From VRUE01 sp963715455 (GTDB lineage: Bacteria > Actinomycetota > Thermoleophilia > Solirubrobacterales > 70-9), in assembly GCA_963715455.1 (NCBI GenBank), contig OY970245.1:558001-622000 (forward strand): a stretch of DNA of 64,000 bases, read 5' to 3'. The translations under genes were made by a program, and so were the position numbers. The notes beneath the pieces are model-generated. The model saw nothing but the letters and a program-made list of their open reading frames with translations. It had not been told where the DNA came from and searched no databases. Of the stretch, positions 48,533 through 57,018 are shown piece by piece. Positions within the stretch are counted from its first letter, which is position 1; every line of letters begins with the position of its first letter.

Positions 48533-50530
48533 ATGAGTTCCGAAGACTTGAAGTTCGAGTGGGCAGGCAGGGCGCTGACGGCGCTCGCCGCGGCGAGCGC
48601 GCTGATCGCCCTGATCGCCACCGGCACGGCGCAGGCAGCTCCCGCCAGCGGCGAGGTGACGCTGACGCTCAAAGCGAGCAGCGAGATCGCCATCAAGGGG
48701 GGCAAAGGCAAGGCGCAGAACGCGGCGCTGCCGGTCACCGACCTCGAGCTGCTCGCTGCGGCGACGCTGCGCACGAGCGGCAAGCTGAAGCTCGCCAACG
48801 GCAAAAGAAGCGCCGTGCTGCGCGAGCTGATCGTGCAGAGCGCCGGCCAGCAGACCGCGCTCAGCGCCAAGCTGGGCAAACGCCGCCTGATCGTCTTCCG
48901 CGCGCAGGGCAAGGCCGAGATCGGCAAGTCCTCGGCGGCGCTGAGCAAGGCACCGCTCGCGCTGACCGGCAAAGGCGCCGACGCGCTCGGCCAGCGTCTC
49001 GGCCTCGACTCGCTCGCCGCCGGGCGGGTGGGGTCGCTGGGCTTCGCGGCCCAGCTGCCCGTTGAAGACTCCAAAGGCAAGCCCGAGGAGCAGAAACCGA
49101 CCGACGAGACGCTCGACCCCTACGCGGCGCAGTGCGCGTTGAGCGTCACCGAGAAAGCCGAGGGCACGGCCGCCGATCCGGCGCCGGCGCCCAGCCTGAC
49201 CAGCCCGGCTGGCGTCAGCGGCGGCAAGGTCGATTGGGGCTTCAAGAAAAGCTTCCGCAAATACGTCGTCGATTCCGGCGGAGCGCTGGCGCCGATCGCG
49301 CCGGCTGAGGTGCTCAACCCGCCGCTACCCGATCCGCAGACCGGCAGCTTCCGCTTCCCGGCTGCGACGGGCAGCTACGTGGTCAACGGTCCCGCTGACA
49401 GCAGCGACGATCAGGCGATTGTCAATGGTGTCGGTGAGATCGTCCTCTGCAACGCGCCGCACGGCTTCCGCATCGTGCTCTCCAACCCGACGGTGACGAT
49501 CGACGGGGCCAGCTCGCGGCTGACTGTCGACGTCGACACCAACATGAGCGGGGTTTGGACCCCGACCCAGCGGGTCGACCTGGCGACGCTCGATGTCGAC
49601 GGCATCGCGCCCTTCTACAACGAAGACGCCAAGACGGTGACCTGGTCGGGCTTGCCCGCCTTCCTCACGGAGGCTGGCGAGGAGGTGCTCGACCTCTGCA
49701 ACCCGATGAATCCCGGGCCCTGCGAATACGAGGAGGGCGACCCGATCGACCCGGTCACGGTCGAGCTGAAGACGGCCACCACGGTGGCCTGGCCCTTTGC
49801 TGCCGGCTGCACGCTCAGCATCCCGGCGACGGCTTCGTCCTGGCCGGCGACTCCGGCTGCGCCAGCTGCTTTGCCGATGCTGACCGGGCCTGAGTCGCTC
49901 TCGAGCGGCGCGATCGACTGGGGCGTGCGCAACGGCCTGCGGGGGAGCATCAACTCCTTTGGCGCCTTCAACCTTGCCGGGGCGACGAGCAGCCACTCGG
50001 TCAGCCCGACCAAAGAAATGAGCGGACCCGGCAAGTTCTTCACTTGGCCCGCCGCCACCGGTCAGTACGAGCCCGGCGCTCCCGGCAGGCTCGTCCTGCA
50101 CGGCGGTGGCAGCGTCGGTCTCTGCAACACGAGTCATGGATACGGCACGGTGCTCTCCAACCCGACGGTGGTCATCGACGGCGCCAAATCGCGTCTCGCG
50201 ATGGACGTCGCCACCCGTCTCGGCAGCTCCTGGACGAGCGCTCGCGTCGACCTCGCCGCCCTGATGATCGGCAACGTCGTAAAGACGGTCGCCGATGGCC
50301 CGGGCGCTGGTGAGGAGACGATCACCTGGACGTTCCCGGACCTAGGTGCCGACAACGCGCCCGGGGGTACCGGCGGCGACGCTGATGACGAAGACTCGCC
50401 GAACAGCTCGGTGAAGCTGACCGCTGATGGGACCAGCGCCCTCTGGCTGCTGGGCAACCCCTACAAAACGGTGGGCACCTCGCTGAACAAGCTCAGCGTC
50501 TCGATCGTCCACCCGGACCCGACGCCCTAG
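48533..50530 (+). CDS. Secreted haem-binding protein with two HtaA domains
   Basis: 665 residues from ATG 48533 behind AAGGAGG. Signal peptide about 12-36. An N-terminal Thermoleophilia leader domain (about 40-185: LTLKASSEIAIKGGKGKAQN through LPVEDSKG) precedes two HtaA domains, about 225-385 (GKVDWGFKKSFRKYV, GSFRFPAATGSYVVNG) and about 455-660 (GAIDWGVRNGLRGSINSFG, KFFTWPAATGQYEP). Tyr and His residues at the usual haem-ligand regions are visible. HtaA proteins capture haem at the surface of corynebacteria. No LPXTG or C-terminal helix is seen, so it may be freely secreted or held by a partner. Confidence 0.88.
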   Translation: MSSEDLKFEWAGRALTALAAASALIALIATGTAQAAPASGEVTLTLKASSEIAIKGGKGKAQNAALPVTDLELLAAATLRTSGKLKLANGKRSAVLRELIVQSAGQQTALSAKLGKRRLIVFRAQGKAEIGKSSAALSKAPLALTGKGADALGQRLGLDSLAAGRVGSLGFAAQLPVEDSKGKPEEQKPTDETLDPYAAQCALSVTEKAEGTAADPAPAPSLTSPAGVSGGKVDWGFKKSFRKYVVDSGGALAPIAPAEVLNPPLPDPQTGSFRFPAATGSYVVNGPADSSDDQAIVNGVGEIVLCNAPHGFRIVLSNPTVTIDGASSRLTVDVDTNMSGVWTPTQRVDLATLDVDGIAPFYNEDAKTVTWSGLPAFLTEAGEEVLDLCNPMNPGPCEYEEGDPIDPVTVELKTATTVAWPFAAGCTLSIPATASSWPATPAAPAALPMLTGPESLSSGAIDWGVRNGLRGSINSFGAFNLAGATSSHSVSPTKEMSGPGKFFTWPAATGQYEPGAPGRLVLHGGGSVGLCNTSHGYGTVLSNPTVVIDGAKSRLAMDVATRLGSSWTSARVDLAALMIGNVVKTVADGPGAGEETITWTFPDLGADNAPGGTGGDADDEDSPNSSVKLTADGTSALWLLGNPYKTVGTSLNKLSVSIVHPDPTP

Positions 50531-50533
50531 TCG

Positions 50534-51721
50534 ATGCGCAGCGCGAGCAAGATCGTCGCAGCGCTCGCGCTGGCGTCTGCCCTCGCCGCGCCCGCCACCG
50601 CGGGCGCGGCAGGGCCGACCGGCAACACGACACTGCTCGTCGCTAAGGCCAAGGCCAACCTGCTCGCGCAGCGGGGGATCTCACTCGGCGGGGTCGGTGG
50701 GGCCGACACCGTGGGGCGCGAGACTCGGCTGCAGATCTCCGGCGGCACGATCGGAACCGAGGGGGTGCGGCTCAGCCACTCGGGCGCCCTGCGTCTCGCT
50801 GCGGGAGAGGGGCGCGCCCGGAGGGTCGTCAGGTTGGGCTCACCACGACTCGAGCTCGGTGAGCGGCGCTCTGTGCTCAGCGCCAGGCTGGAGGGCAAGC
50901 GCCGAGTCGTCTTCGAGCTCGGCGAGCAGAAGCCGGGCGGCTTCTCGATCGACGCGCAGAAGGGCTCCCTGCAGTTGCAGGGGACACGGCTCGCCTGGAA
51001 CGGGGCTGCGGCCCGGGCGATCGGCAGGCGTCTCGACGCCCGCCTGCCGCGCGGAATCCTGGGCACGCTGCGGGCAAGCGCCGCGACGCTGAGCGGCTCG
51101 ACGGAAGAACAGGGGCCAACCGGCAACGAACCGCCCTTGCTCGCCCGTCCGGCCAGTGCCGTCGATGTGAACGGCGCGACGCTCACCTGGCACGTGCGCG
51201 ATTCCTGGATCCGCTACGCCAACAGCGAGACGGCGCCCGAGGCGATCGAGGGGGCCAGTCCAGGTGCGGCGATCCCGGAGAGCAGCCATCCCTGCCCTGA
51301 CCGTCCGGCGGAAACCTCGCCCACGCTTGTCTATTCCTACTCTTTCCCCTTCGCCAACGGCTGGTACGACCCGCCGACGGGAACGACCGCTCTCTACCAG
51401 TCCGGTGGCATCCGCTTCAACTATCCCTCGCGCGGCATCGACCTGACGATGCGCAACCCGGAGATCGAGATCAACGGCGCCGCCTCGCGGGTGATCCTGC
51501 GCCTGCGCCACGGCATCGGCGCCGACCCCCGGGTTGCCTTCCTCGGCCTTGCGGTCGGTGGGCCACCGGTCGAGGGCCCGGCAGGCGCCTTCAGCTACTC
51601 CTCGCCCCTGCGCGGGGCGCTGACCGCCGAAGGGCAGGCCGCCTTCGGCAGCTTCGGCGGGATCTACTCCCCACCCAACAACGGATTCGGATGCTTCTCG
51701 GTCTCCTTTACTACCGGCTGA
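50534..51721 (+). CDS. Secreted HtaA-domain protein (single domain)
   Basis: 395 residues from ATG 50534, 3 bp after the previous stop. Signal peptide (KIVAALALASALAAPATAGA). The leader domain (about 30-190) parallels that of the preceding protein: RETRLQISGG, RRSVLSARLEGKRRVVFELG, and QLQGTRLAWNGAAARAIGRR. One HtaA domain follows (about 215-390: GATLTWHVRDSWIRYANSET, GIRFNYPSRGIDLTMRNPEI). It probably acts as a second surface haem carrier. Its end overlaps the next gene by 31 bp. Confidence 0.85.
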   Translation: MRSASKIVAALALASALAAPATAGAAGPTGNTTLLVAKAKANLLAQRGISLGGVGGADTVGRETRLQISGGTIGTEGVRLSHSGALRLAAGEGRARRVVRLGSPRLELGERRSVLSARLEGKRRVVFELGEQKPGGFSIDAQKGSLQLQGTRLAWNGAAARAIGRRLDARLPRGILGTLRASAATLSGSTEEQGPTGNEPPLLARPASAVDVNGATLTWHVRDSWIRYANSETAPEAIEGASPGAAIPESSHPCPDRPAETSPTLVYSYSFPFANGWYDPPTGTTALYQSGGIRFNYPSRGIDLTMRNPEIEINGAASRVILRLRHGIGADPRVAFLGLAVGGPPVEGPAGAFSYSSPLRGALTAEGQAAFGSFGGIYSPPNNGFGCFSVSFTTG

Positions 51722-52806
51722 CGGTCCTCGCGCTCGCTGCGCTCTGCGCATTCGCCTCCGCCAGCGCGGCAACCGCGCACGCCGACGTCGCCCAGGTTTC
51801 GGTCGTCACGCCCGGCGGCGACGAGCGCGCACTCTCGCTCAGCGCGCTGAGCGGGGGTGAGGACGTGATCGAGCGCGTGTACGCCCTGCGCTCGGCGAGC
51901 GGCATCAGCGAGCAGGTCGTCACAGGGTTCTCGCTGGCGGCGATCATCGAGGCAGCCGGCGCCGATCCCTACGGCTTCTCCTACCTCGAAGTGCAGCGTC
52001 CCGCCGGCGGCTCGGTGCTGCTCAGCCGCCACCAGGCGCTCGACCCCGGTGCCTTCGAAGACGGCTCGCCGGTCGTCTACGCGACGCCCACCGGGACCGG
52101 CTTCCTACGACCGAGCGCCGGAGAGGAAGACACCAACGCCGGCGACTCCTTCGAGGCACCCCAGGGGATCGCCCTCGTCCTGCGCAGGGACTCGCCCCTG
52201 CTGGTCAGCATCGAGACTTCGACCGAGCGCGCCCGCAGCGGCGAGCCGGTCGAGTTCGAGGCGGTGGTCGAGCGGGCCGGCTCGGGCGAGCAGCTGACCT
52301 ACTCCTGGTACTTCGACGACGGCCACTCGGCGAGCGGGCCCAGCGCTCGCCATAGCTTCGCCAAGCGCGGCAGCTACGACGTGGTCGTCGGCGTCACGAC
52401 TCCGGGCGATAGAGCCGGCACCTCGGCCGTGGTGAACATCCAGGTCGGGGCGCCACTCTCCGGACCGGACCGCAAGGGGGGTGGGCGCGTCGACGATGCC
52501 GAGGCGCCCGACCACGGCGCCGTTGCCGGCACGCACGGCGCCGTGCCCCCAGGTCCGGCCTCACCGGTTCCATCGACATCCAGGGCGAGGCCCCGGCCAG
52601 CCCCTGCACCGAAGGCCGGCGAGCCGGTCGACGGCCTGCTCCTGGAAGACGCGAATGCGCCCGCGCCGAAGCCGGTAGCCGCGCGTAGCGGGAGTCTTGA
52701 CGGTGGAGGTGGGAGCAGCCTTTCCGATGCGGCCCTCGGTCTGCTGGCGACCGTTGGCCTGCTTGGCGCGGGGATGCTGGTTGAGTCACGGGGAGTTCTG
52801 CGGTGA
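51691..52806 (+). CDS. PKD-domain protein with C-terminal membrane anchor
   Basis: 371 residues from ATG 51691. Signal segment about 5-30. Residues 32-165 resemble the molybdopterin-binding oxidoreductase-like beta fold (ALSLSALSG, VVTGFSLAAIIEAAGADPYG). A PKD domain follows (about 175-255: SGEPVEFEAVVERAGSGEQL, SWYFDDGHSASGPSARHSFA). A Pro/Ala-rich linker leads to one hydrophobic helix (about 345-365) and a short basic tail. It could tether HtaA proteins above the membrane or contact the ExbB-like protein encoded next, which starts 4 bp before its stop. Role inferred from context only. Confidence 0.75.
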   Translation: MLLGLLYYRLTVLALAALCAFASASAATAHADVAQVSVVTPGGDERALSLSALSGGEDVIERVYALRSASGISEQVVTGFSLAAIIEAAGADPYGFSYLEVQRPAGGSVLLSRHQALDPGAFEDGSPVVYATPTGTGFLRPSAGEEDTNAGDSFEAPQGIALVLRRDSPLLVSIETSTERARSGEPVEFEAVVERAGSGEQLTYSWYFDDGHSASGPSARHSFAKRGSYDVVVGVTTPGDRAGTSAVVNIQVGAPLSGPDRKGGGRVDDAEAPDHGAVAGTHGAVPPGPASPVPSTSRARPRPAPAPKAGEPVDGLLLEDANAPAPKPVAARSGSLDGGGGSSLSDAALGLLATVGLLGAGMLVESRGVLR

Positions 52807-53468
52807 CGGTCGAGCAGATCCTCTTCGATGTCTCCGAGGCGCTGCGCATCCCGGTCCTCGTCCTCGCCCTCCTCGCCCTGGTCGTGGTCGTGATCGAAGC
52901 CGGCGCCCTGCTGGCCGAGCTGCGCCGCCGCCGCGGGCGCAGCGTCTGGCAGCTCGACAACGCGGTCGCCGAGTGCCAGGGCCGCTTCGCCGCCGGCCAG
53001 CAGCAAGAGGCCCTAGTCGCGCTGCTTGCGGTCGCCCGTAACCGGGCGATGGAAGACGTGCTCGCCGAGCTGCTCGAGCAGGTGGGAAAGCCGGGAGCCG
53101 AGACGCGCATCGCCAAGCGGCTCGCCGAGTACGACTACCGCTCGCTGCGCCGCCTTGAGCGCACCCGCATCCTCGTCCGCATGGGGCCGGCGCTGGGCTT
53201 GATGGGGACGCTGATTCCGCTTTCCCCGGCACTCGCCGGGCTCGCCGACGGCGACGTGGCGACGCTCACCGAGAACCTACGGGTCGCCTTCAGCGTCACC
53301 GTCGCCGGCCTGCTCGTCGGGGCAATCGCCTTCGCAATCTCGCTAATCCGCGATCGCCTCTACGCCCAGGATTACTCCGATGTCGAGTACATCGCCGCCA
53401 GCCTCACGGCGCCCAGCGGCAACGGCATGCCCGCCGCGCAGCACAGCCACTGGGCGGTGGCGCCGTGA
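52803..53468 (+). CDS. MotA/TolQ/ExbB-family proton-channel protein
   Basis: 221 residues from GTG 52803. Helices near 15-38, 128-148 and 165-190, with the family segment RILVRMGPALGLMGTLIPLS and VAFSVTVAGLLVGAIAFAIS; the Thr/Pro/Gly pattern of the ExbB channel helices is retained. ExbB/TolQ/MotA proteins convert proton flow into movement of a partner. Here the partner candidate is the DUF2149 protein encoded next, whose start overlaps this stop. Location beside HtaA genes suggests a role in haem uptake. Confidence 0.85.
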   Translation: MTVEQILFDVSEALRIPVLVLALLALVVVVIEAGALLAELRRRRGRSVWQLDNAVAECQGRFAAGQQQEALVALLAVARNRAMEDVLAELLEQVGKPGAETRIAKRLAEYDYRSLRRLERTRILVRMGPALGLMGTLIPLSPALAGLADGDVATLTENLRVAFSVTVAGLLVGAIAFAISLIRDRLYAQDYSDVEYIAASLTAPSGNGMPAAQHSHWAVAP

Positions 53469-53803
53469 AGGTGACGGCCCGGGCGCGCAGCCGCGACGAC
53501 CGTGCCGGTGATCCGCTCGACGGCCTCGTCAACCTCTTCGACCTCGGCATCGTGCTCTCCGTCGCCTTCCTGCTGGCGGCGCTCTCCTCGCTGGACCTCA
53601 CCTCGGCGCTCACCGATCGCTCACAGGCCGAGTCGGCGACGAGCGCCCGCGCCGATCAGGTGGTCGCCGGCAAGGACGAGACGGTCAAGCCGCTGAAGCT
53701 GAAGCCCGGCGAGCGCATCGTCGGCCGCGGCGAGCCGCTGGGCACCGTCTACCGCCTAGCCGACGGTCGCACGGTGATCGTCAAGGCTCGTTCGGGCCCG
53801 TAA
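53465..53803 (+). CDS. DUF2149 protein (ExbD-like partner)
   Basis: 112 residues from GTG 53465. A single transmembrane helix (about 24-44: LFDLGIVLSVAFLLAALSSL) preceded by an Asp-containing segment (DPLDGLVNLFD), as in ExbD/TolR/MotB, is followed by an extracytoplasmic domain (LKPGERIVGRGEPLGTVYRL). DUF2149 genes are regularly adjacent to ExbB-like genes in archaea and actinobacteria. The Asp near the helix could be the proton acceptor. Last gene of the haem island. Confidence 0.85.
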   Translation: MKVTARARSRDDRAGDPLDGLVNLFDLGIVLSVAFLLAALSSLDLTSALTDRSQAESATSARADQVVAGKDETVKPLKLKPGERIVGRGEPLGTVYRLADGRTVIVKARSGP

Positions 53804-53811
53804 GGCAGATC

Positions 53812-54234
53812 TCAGTTGGGCACGGGGACCGCGACGACGTCGAGCCCATCGATGCCAAAGAAGTCCTCTGGATTGCAGGTGTAGACGGGAAGCTCATTGG
53901 CGACCGCGGTCGCCGCGATCATCGCGTCATATGCACGGGCGCTGGCTTTGCGGCCGGAACGCCGCAAAGCTGCGGCTACTTGTCCGAAGGCCCGAGCGGA
54001 GCCGGCATCGAAGGGGAGTGGATCGAAGTCAGCCTCGGCCTGCTGTAGATGAGCCTGGCGCCTGGCGCGCTCCTCCTCGTTCGTGGCAACAAGGGGACCG
54101 ACCGCGAGCTCGGCGAGAGTAACAGCGCTGATCTGCGGCTCATCGGGTAGTGCGCCCGGATCGGAGAGGCGCTGCAGGAGGATGACCGTCGAGGTGTCGA
54201 GGATCCCGCGGCTGAGCGGCGCCTCGTCACTCAT
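53812..54234 (-). CDS. VapC-type PIN-domain toxin
   Basis: 140 residues. PIN acidic residues: Asp in RGILDTSTVILL, Glu in VTLAELAVG, Asp in RAYDAMIAATA, and Asp in NPEDFFGI. Likely an RNase toxin. It converges on the haem island, ending 9 bp from the DUF2149 stop, and is coupled to the antitoxin upstream by a 4-bp overlap. Confidence 0.92.
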   Translation of the reverse strand: MSDEAPLSRGILDTSTVILLQRLSDPGALPDEPQISAVTLAELAVGPLVATNEEERARRQAHLQQAEADFDPLPFDAGSARAFGQVAAALRRSGRKASARAYDAMIAATAVANELPVYTCNPEDFFGIDGLDVVAVPVPN

Positions 54235-54464
54235 AGGCTCGGGTCAAGAAGCCGGTCGATGTCTGTGCGTAGCGCGTTGGGATTGACCGCTGGCAAGCGG
54301 TTCCAGCGGCTCAGAAGCGCCTCCGCAGAAAGGGATGGGCGCACGGCTCGCAGCTCAGCGACCGCTCGTCCTGAGCGTGTGATCGTGATCTGCTCTCCGC
54401 GGGCCGCCCGGTCGACGACGTCACCACCGTTATTGCGCAACTCACGAATGCTTACCGTGGCCAT
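54231..54464 (-). CDS. Phd/YefM-type antitoxin
   Basis: 77 residues from ATG 54464. ATVSIRELRNNGGDVVDRAA and GEQITITRSGRAVAEL are the standard Phd/YefM DNA-binding dimer motif. The C-terminal 30 residues would cover the toxin active site. A perfect 20-bp palindrome lies immediately upstream and is the expected autoregulatory operator. Confidence 0.93.
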   Translation of the reverse strand: MATVSIRELRNNGGDVVDRAARGEQITITRSGRAVAELRAVRPSLSAEALLSRWNRLPAVNPNALRTDIDRLLDPSL

Positions 54465-54471
54465 ATGGCAA

Positions 54472-54491
54472 ATGTATCACGCGTGATACAT
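54472..54491. promoter_or_regulatory. Operator of the Phd/VapC pair
   Basis: ATGTATCACGCGTGATACAT is a perfect 20-bp palindrome 7 bp upstream of the antitoxin start. GTATCA-type half-sites are common for Phd-family antitoxins. Confidence 0.85.
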
Positions 54492-54503
54492 GTGGAGCGT
54501 TTC

Positions 54504-54959
54504 TCAGAGCTCGCGCTCGTAGTAGAGCATCGAGGGGCCATCCGGGCTGCCTTCGCGATTGGTGAAGCCGAGGCTCTTGTACAGCGCCCGGGCGGCGCTG
54601 TCGGTCTCGCCGGTATTGAGGTCCATGTGGGTGGCGCCGGCGGCGCGGGCAGTGTCCATCGCGGCTTCGAGCAGGGCTCGGCCGATCCCCTGGCCACGCA
54701 GCGCCGGCACTACGTAGAGCTCCTCCAGATAGGCGTCGAGCTCGCCGCTCCAGATCGAGGGCAGGAAGCGCAGCTGGGCGAGGCCGTCGGGCCCATCGCC
54801 GACGAGCAGGAAGGTGAGCTCGCCTTTGGCGATGAAGGCGATGGCGCGCTCGGCGAGCACCTCGGGGGGCGGCGTCGATTCTTCGAACTCGGCGTTGAAG
54901 TCATGCAACAGGCGGCCGATGTCGGCAGCGTCTGCAGCGGTCGCCTGGCGGATCCTCAT
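54504..54959 (-). CDS. GNAT N-acetyltransferase
   Basis: 151 residues from ATG 54959 (MRIRQATAADAADIGRLL). Acetyl-CoA-binding motif A is LEELYVVPALRGQGIGRALL (R/Q-x-x-G-x-G/A present), and motif B is SAARALYKSLGFTNRE. The substrate is unknown. It is divergent from the second GNAT gene at 55001, with 41 bp between starts. Confidence 0.9.
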   Translation of the reverse strand: MRIRQATAADAADIGRLLHDFNAEFEESTPPPEVLAERAIAFIAKGELTFLLVGDGPDGLAQLRFLPSIWSGELDAYLEELYVVPALRGQGIGRALLEAAMDTARAAGATHMDLNTGETDSAARALYKSLGFTNREGSPDGPSMLYYEREL

Positions 54960-55000
54960 GGCAGCATCTTGGCAATGCGGGCAGCGAGACGAGCGATCCG

Positions 55001-55486
55001 GTGAGCACGATCGAGACCCGCGCGGCACGGGCAGCGGATGCCGAGGAAATCGCCGCGCTCTGGACGGAGGCCTACGTGACGCTCGGCGTCGGCGGCCGCA
55101 GCCAGCCTTACTCGCTTGCCGAGTTCCACAGCGCCCTGGGCAACGGCGAGGTCTTCGCCGTCGACGGCGAGCGCGGCGTTGCAGGAACGGTGGCGCTCTG
55201 GCCGCCCGGCACGCCGGGCACCGTGGTTGCCGAGTCAGGAGAGGGGGAGCTGGGACGCCTTGCCGTCGCTGCCTGGGCACGGCGGCGCGGTATCGGTCGC
55301 GAGCTTATGCGCCACTGCGAGCGACACGCGCGCAGCGCTGATTGGGAGGCGATCGTCCTCTGGAGCCGCCCCGCCCAGGTCGAGGCTCACCGCCTCTACG
55401 AGTCACTCGGCTACCGGCGCCTGCCGCCCCGCGACTCGGTCGACAAGGCCGGTCACGGGCGGCTCGTCTTCCGCTTTGCGCTCTGA
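55001..55486 (+). CDS. GNAT N-acetyltransferase
   Basis: 161 residues, GTG start. Motif A is LGRLAVAAWARRRGIGRELM and motif B AHRLYESLGYRRLP. It is only distantly similar to the divergent GNAT. Substrate unknown. Confidence 0.9.
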   Translation: MSTIETRAARAADAEEIAALWTEAYVTLGVGGRSQPYSLAEFHSALGNGEVFAVDGERGVAGTVALWPPGTPGTVVAESGEGELGRLAVAAWARRRGIGRELMRHCERHARSADWEAIVLWSRPAQVEAHRLYESLGYRRLPPRDSVDKAGHGRLVFRFAL

Positions 55487-55557
55487 CCGCAGGGTTTGTC
55501 GTTCTCCGCCAGGGGTAGCCGTCGAGTCCATTAGGAATCGACGAAAGGACCGCTGCG

Positions 55558-55746
55558 ATGAGCATCCTGGACAAGATCACCGGCCGCGCCAAGAAGGCCG
55601 CGGGCGACCTCACCGACGACGCTTCCCTGCGCCGTGAGGGCAAGCGCGAGGAGGAGAAGGGCGAGAAGAAGGAGCAGCTCGACAATGCCCAGGAGAAGGT
55701 CGAGGATAGGGCGGCTGAGGTCGCCGACCTCGAACGCAAGACCTGA
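55558..55746 (+). CDS. CsbD-family stress protein
   Basis: 62 residues from ATG 55558 with AAAGGA upstream. ILDKITGRAKKAAGDLTDDA and the following basic/acidic repeats are typical of CsbD, a highly charged, probably unfolded protein induced by general stress in many bacteria. The next gene starts 4 bp later. Confidence 0.9.
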   Translation: MSILDKITGRAKKAAGDLTDDASLRREGKREEEKGEKKEQLDNAQEKVEDRAAEVADLERKT

Positions 55747-55750
55747 GCCG

Positions 55751-56263
55751 GTGGCCGATCGCGCCCTCTCCATCTATCTGGGCGATCACTTCGCCGGCGC
55801 GACGGCAGGCGTCGAGCTAGCCCGTCGGGCGCGATCGAGCAATCGCGACGCGGCGGAGTTCGCTGCGCCCCTCGAACGCGTCTGCGAGGAAATCGAGGCC
55901 GACCGGGAGATGCTGCGCCGGCTGATGGAGCGGCTCGGGGTCGATCCCGGCAGGCTCAAGCCGAGCGCCGCCTGGCTGGCCGAGAAGCTCGGCCGCCTGA
56001 AGTTCAACGGCCAGCTGCACGGCTACGCGCCGCTCAGCCGGGTGGTCGAGCTCGAGGGGCTTCACATCGGCATCACCGGCAAGATCTGCCTCTGGCGCAC
56101 GCTGCAGATGTCGCACGGCGCCCAGTGGGAGGAATTCGATTTCGGCGCGTTGGCCGAGCGCGCCGAGCAGCAGCGCGCCGCGGTCGAGGAGCTCCGCCGG
56201 CGAGCTGTGGCCGCGGCCATGCCGGTGGGCGAGCCGCAGCGCTCGCCCACCACACCGCTATGA
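55751..56263 (+). CDS. Conserved hypothetical helical protein
   Basis: 170 residues from GTG 55751. It begins LSIYLGDHFAGATAGVELAR and continues with helices (LERVCEEIEADREMLRRLME, WLAEKLGRLKFNGQLHGYAP, LEGLHIGITGKICLWRTLQ). The pattern resembles uncharacterised actinobacterial proteins of this length with a ferritin-like helical arrangement, but metal ligands are not evident. Probably co-transcribed with csbD. Confidence 0.72.
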   Translation: MADRALSIYLGDHFAGATAGVELARRARSSNRDAAEFAAPLERVCEEIEADREMLRRLMERLGVDPGRLKPSAAWLAEKLGRLKFNGQLHGYAPLSRVVELEGLHIGITGKICLWRTLQMSHGAQWEEFDFGALAERAEQQRAAVEELRRRAVAAAMPVGEPQRSPTTPL

Positions 56264-56536
56264 GGAGGTTGTCTCTTCTTCCTCGCCGGGCCAGCGGCCG
56301 GTCAGCGAGGCGAAGCCGAGCCGCGCGCCGCGGTCGACCATGCCTTTGACGAGGCGGAAGATCGCCCCCTCGATCAAGAGGGCGGCGACCAGCTTCGGGT
56401 AGGAGACGACGCGGTCCTCGACCTCGGGGGCGGCCTCGTCGTCGATCGCCGACCAGAGTCGCTCGAAGCCCTTCTGCGCGGCGAAGCCGGCAGCGAGGCC
56501 GGCCAGCACTCCGATCGGGGCGAAAAGGAATCTCAC
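56258..56536 (-). CDS. DUF4235 membrane protein
   Basis: 92 residues from ATG 56536. FLFAPIGVLAGLAAGFAAQK is the N-terminal helix with a glycine zipper, and a second hydrophobic stretch follows (YPKLVAALLIEGAIFRLVKG). This is the DUF4235 layout. Function unknown. It converges on the preceding gene with a 6-bp overlap. Confidence 0.85.
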   Translation of the reverse strand: MRFLFAPIGVLAGLAAGFAAQKGFERLWSAIDDEAAPEVEDRVVSYPKLVAALLIEGAIFRLVKGMVDRGARLGFASLTGRWPGEEEETTSS

Positions 56537-56589
56537 GCCGGCCAGCTACCCTCGGCTACTGCCCGCGAAACTGAGTGAAAGGACCGCCG

Positions 56590-57018
56590 ATGGCGCATCG
56601 CCTGCTGAGGGCAAATGAGGCCTACTGGCGCCGCTCGAACCAGATGTCGGTGCTCAACACGGACCTCGCCAAGCAGCTTGAGGCGACGAAGCTCAGCGCC
56701 CGTCTCTGGCGCCTCGAGCCAGGTCAGGCCTCGACCCGTCACCTGCACTTGGAGCAGGAGGAGCTCTACATCCTGCTCGAGGGTTCGGGCAGGGTGCGGG
56801 TCGACGAAGAGCTGCTCATCCTGGAGCCGCTCGACGCCCTACTGGTCCAGCCCGACTCGGTGCGCCAGCTCTTCAACGACACCGATGTGGACCAGCTCTG
56901 GCTGGTGGCCGGCGCTCCGCAGGAGCTGGCCAACACGCTCGAGATGAGCGAGGCGCAGCTGCGGGCGATGTATCCGGACGGTCCCAAGGCCCTGCCGCCG
57001 GAGCTAGAGCAGCGGTGA
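56590..57018 (+). CDS. Cupin-domain protein
   Basis: 142 residues from ATG 56590 with AAAGGA upstream. Cupin motif 1 includes STRHLHLEQEELYILLEGSG (His/His/Glu metal ligands) and motif 2 is PDSVRQLFNDTD. Single small cupins of this kind bind a metal and may be enzymes or sensors; no partner indicates which. Its stop overlaps the start of the M15 peptidase gene. Confidence 0.88.
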   Translation: MAHRLLRANEAYWRRSNQMSVLNTDLAKQLEATKLSARLWRLEPGQASTRHLHLEQEELYILLEGSGRVRVDEELLILEPLDALLVQPDSVRQLFNDTDVDQLWLVAGAPQELANTLEMSEAQLRAMYPDGPKALPPELEQR

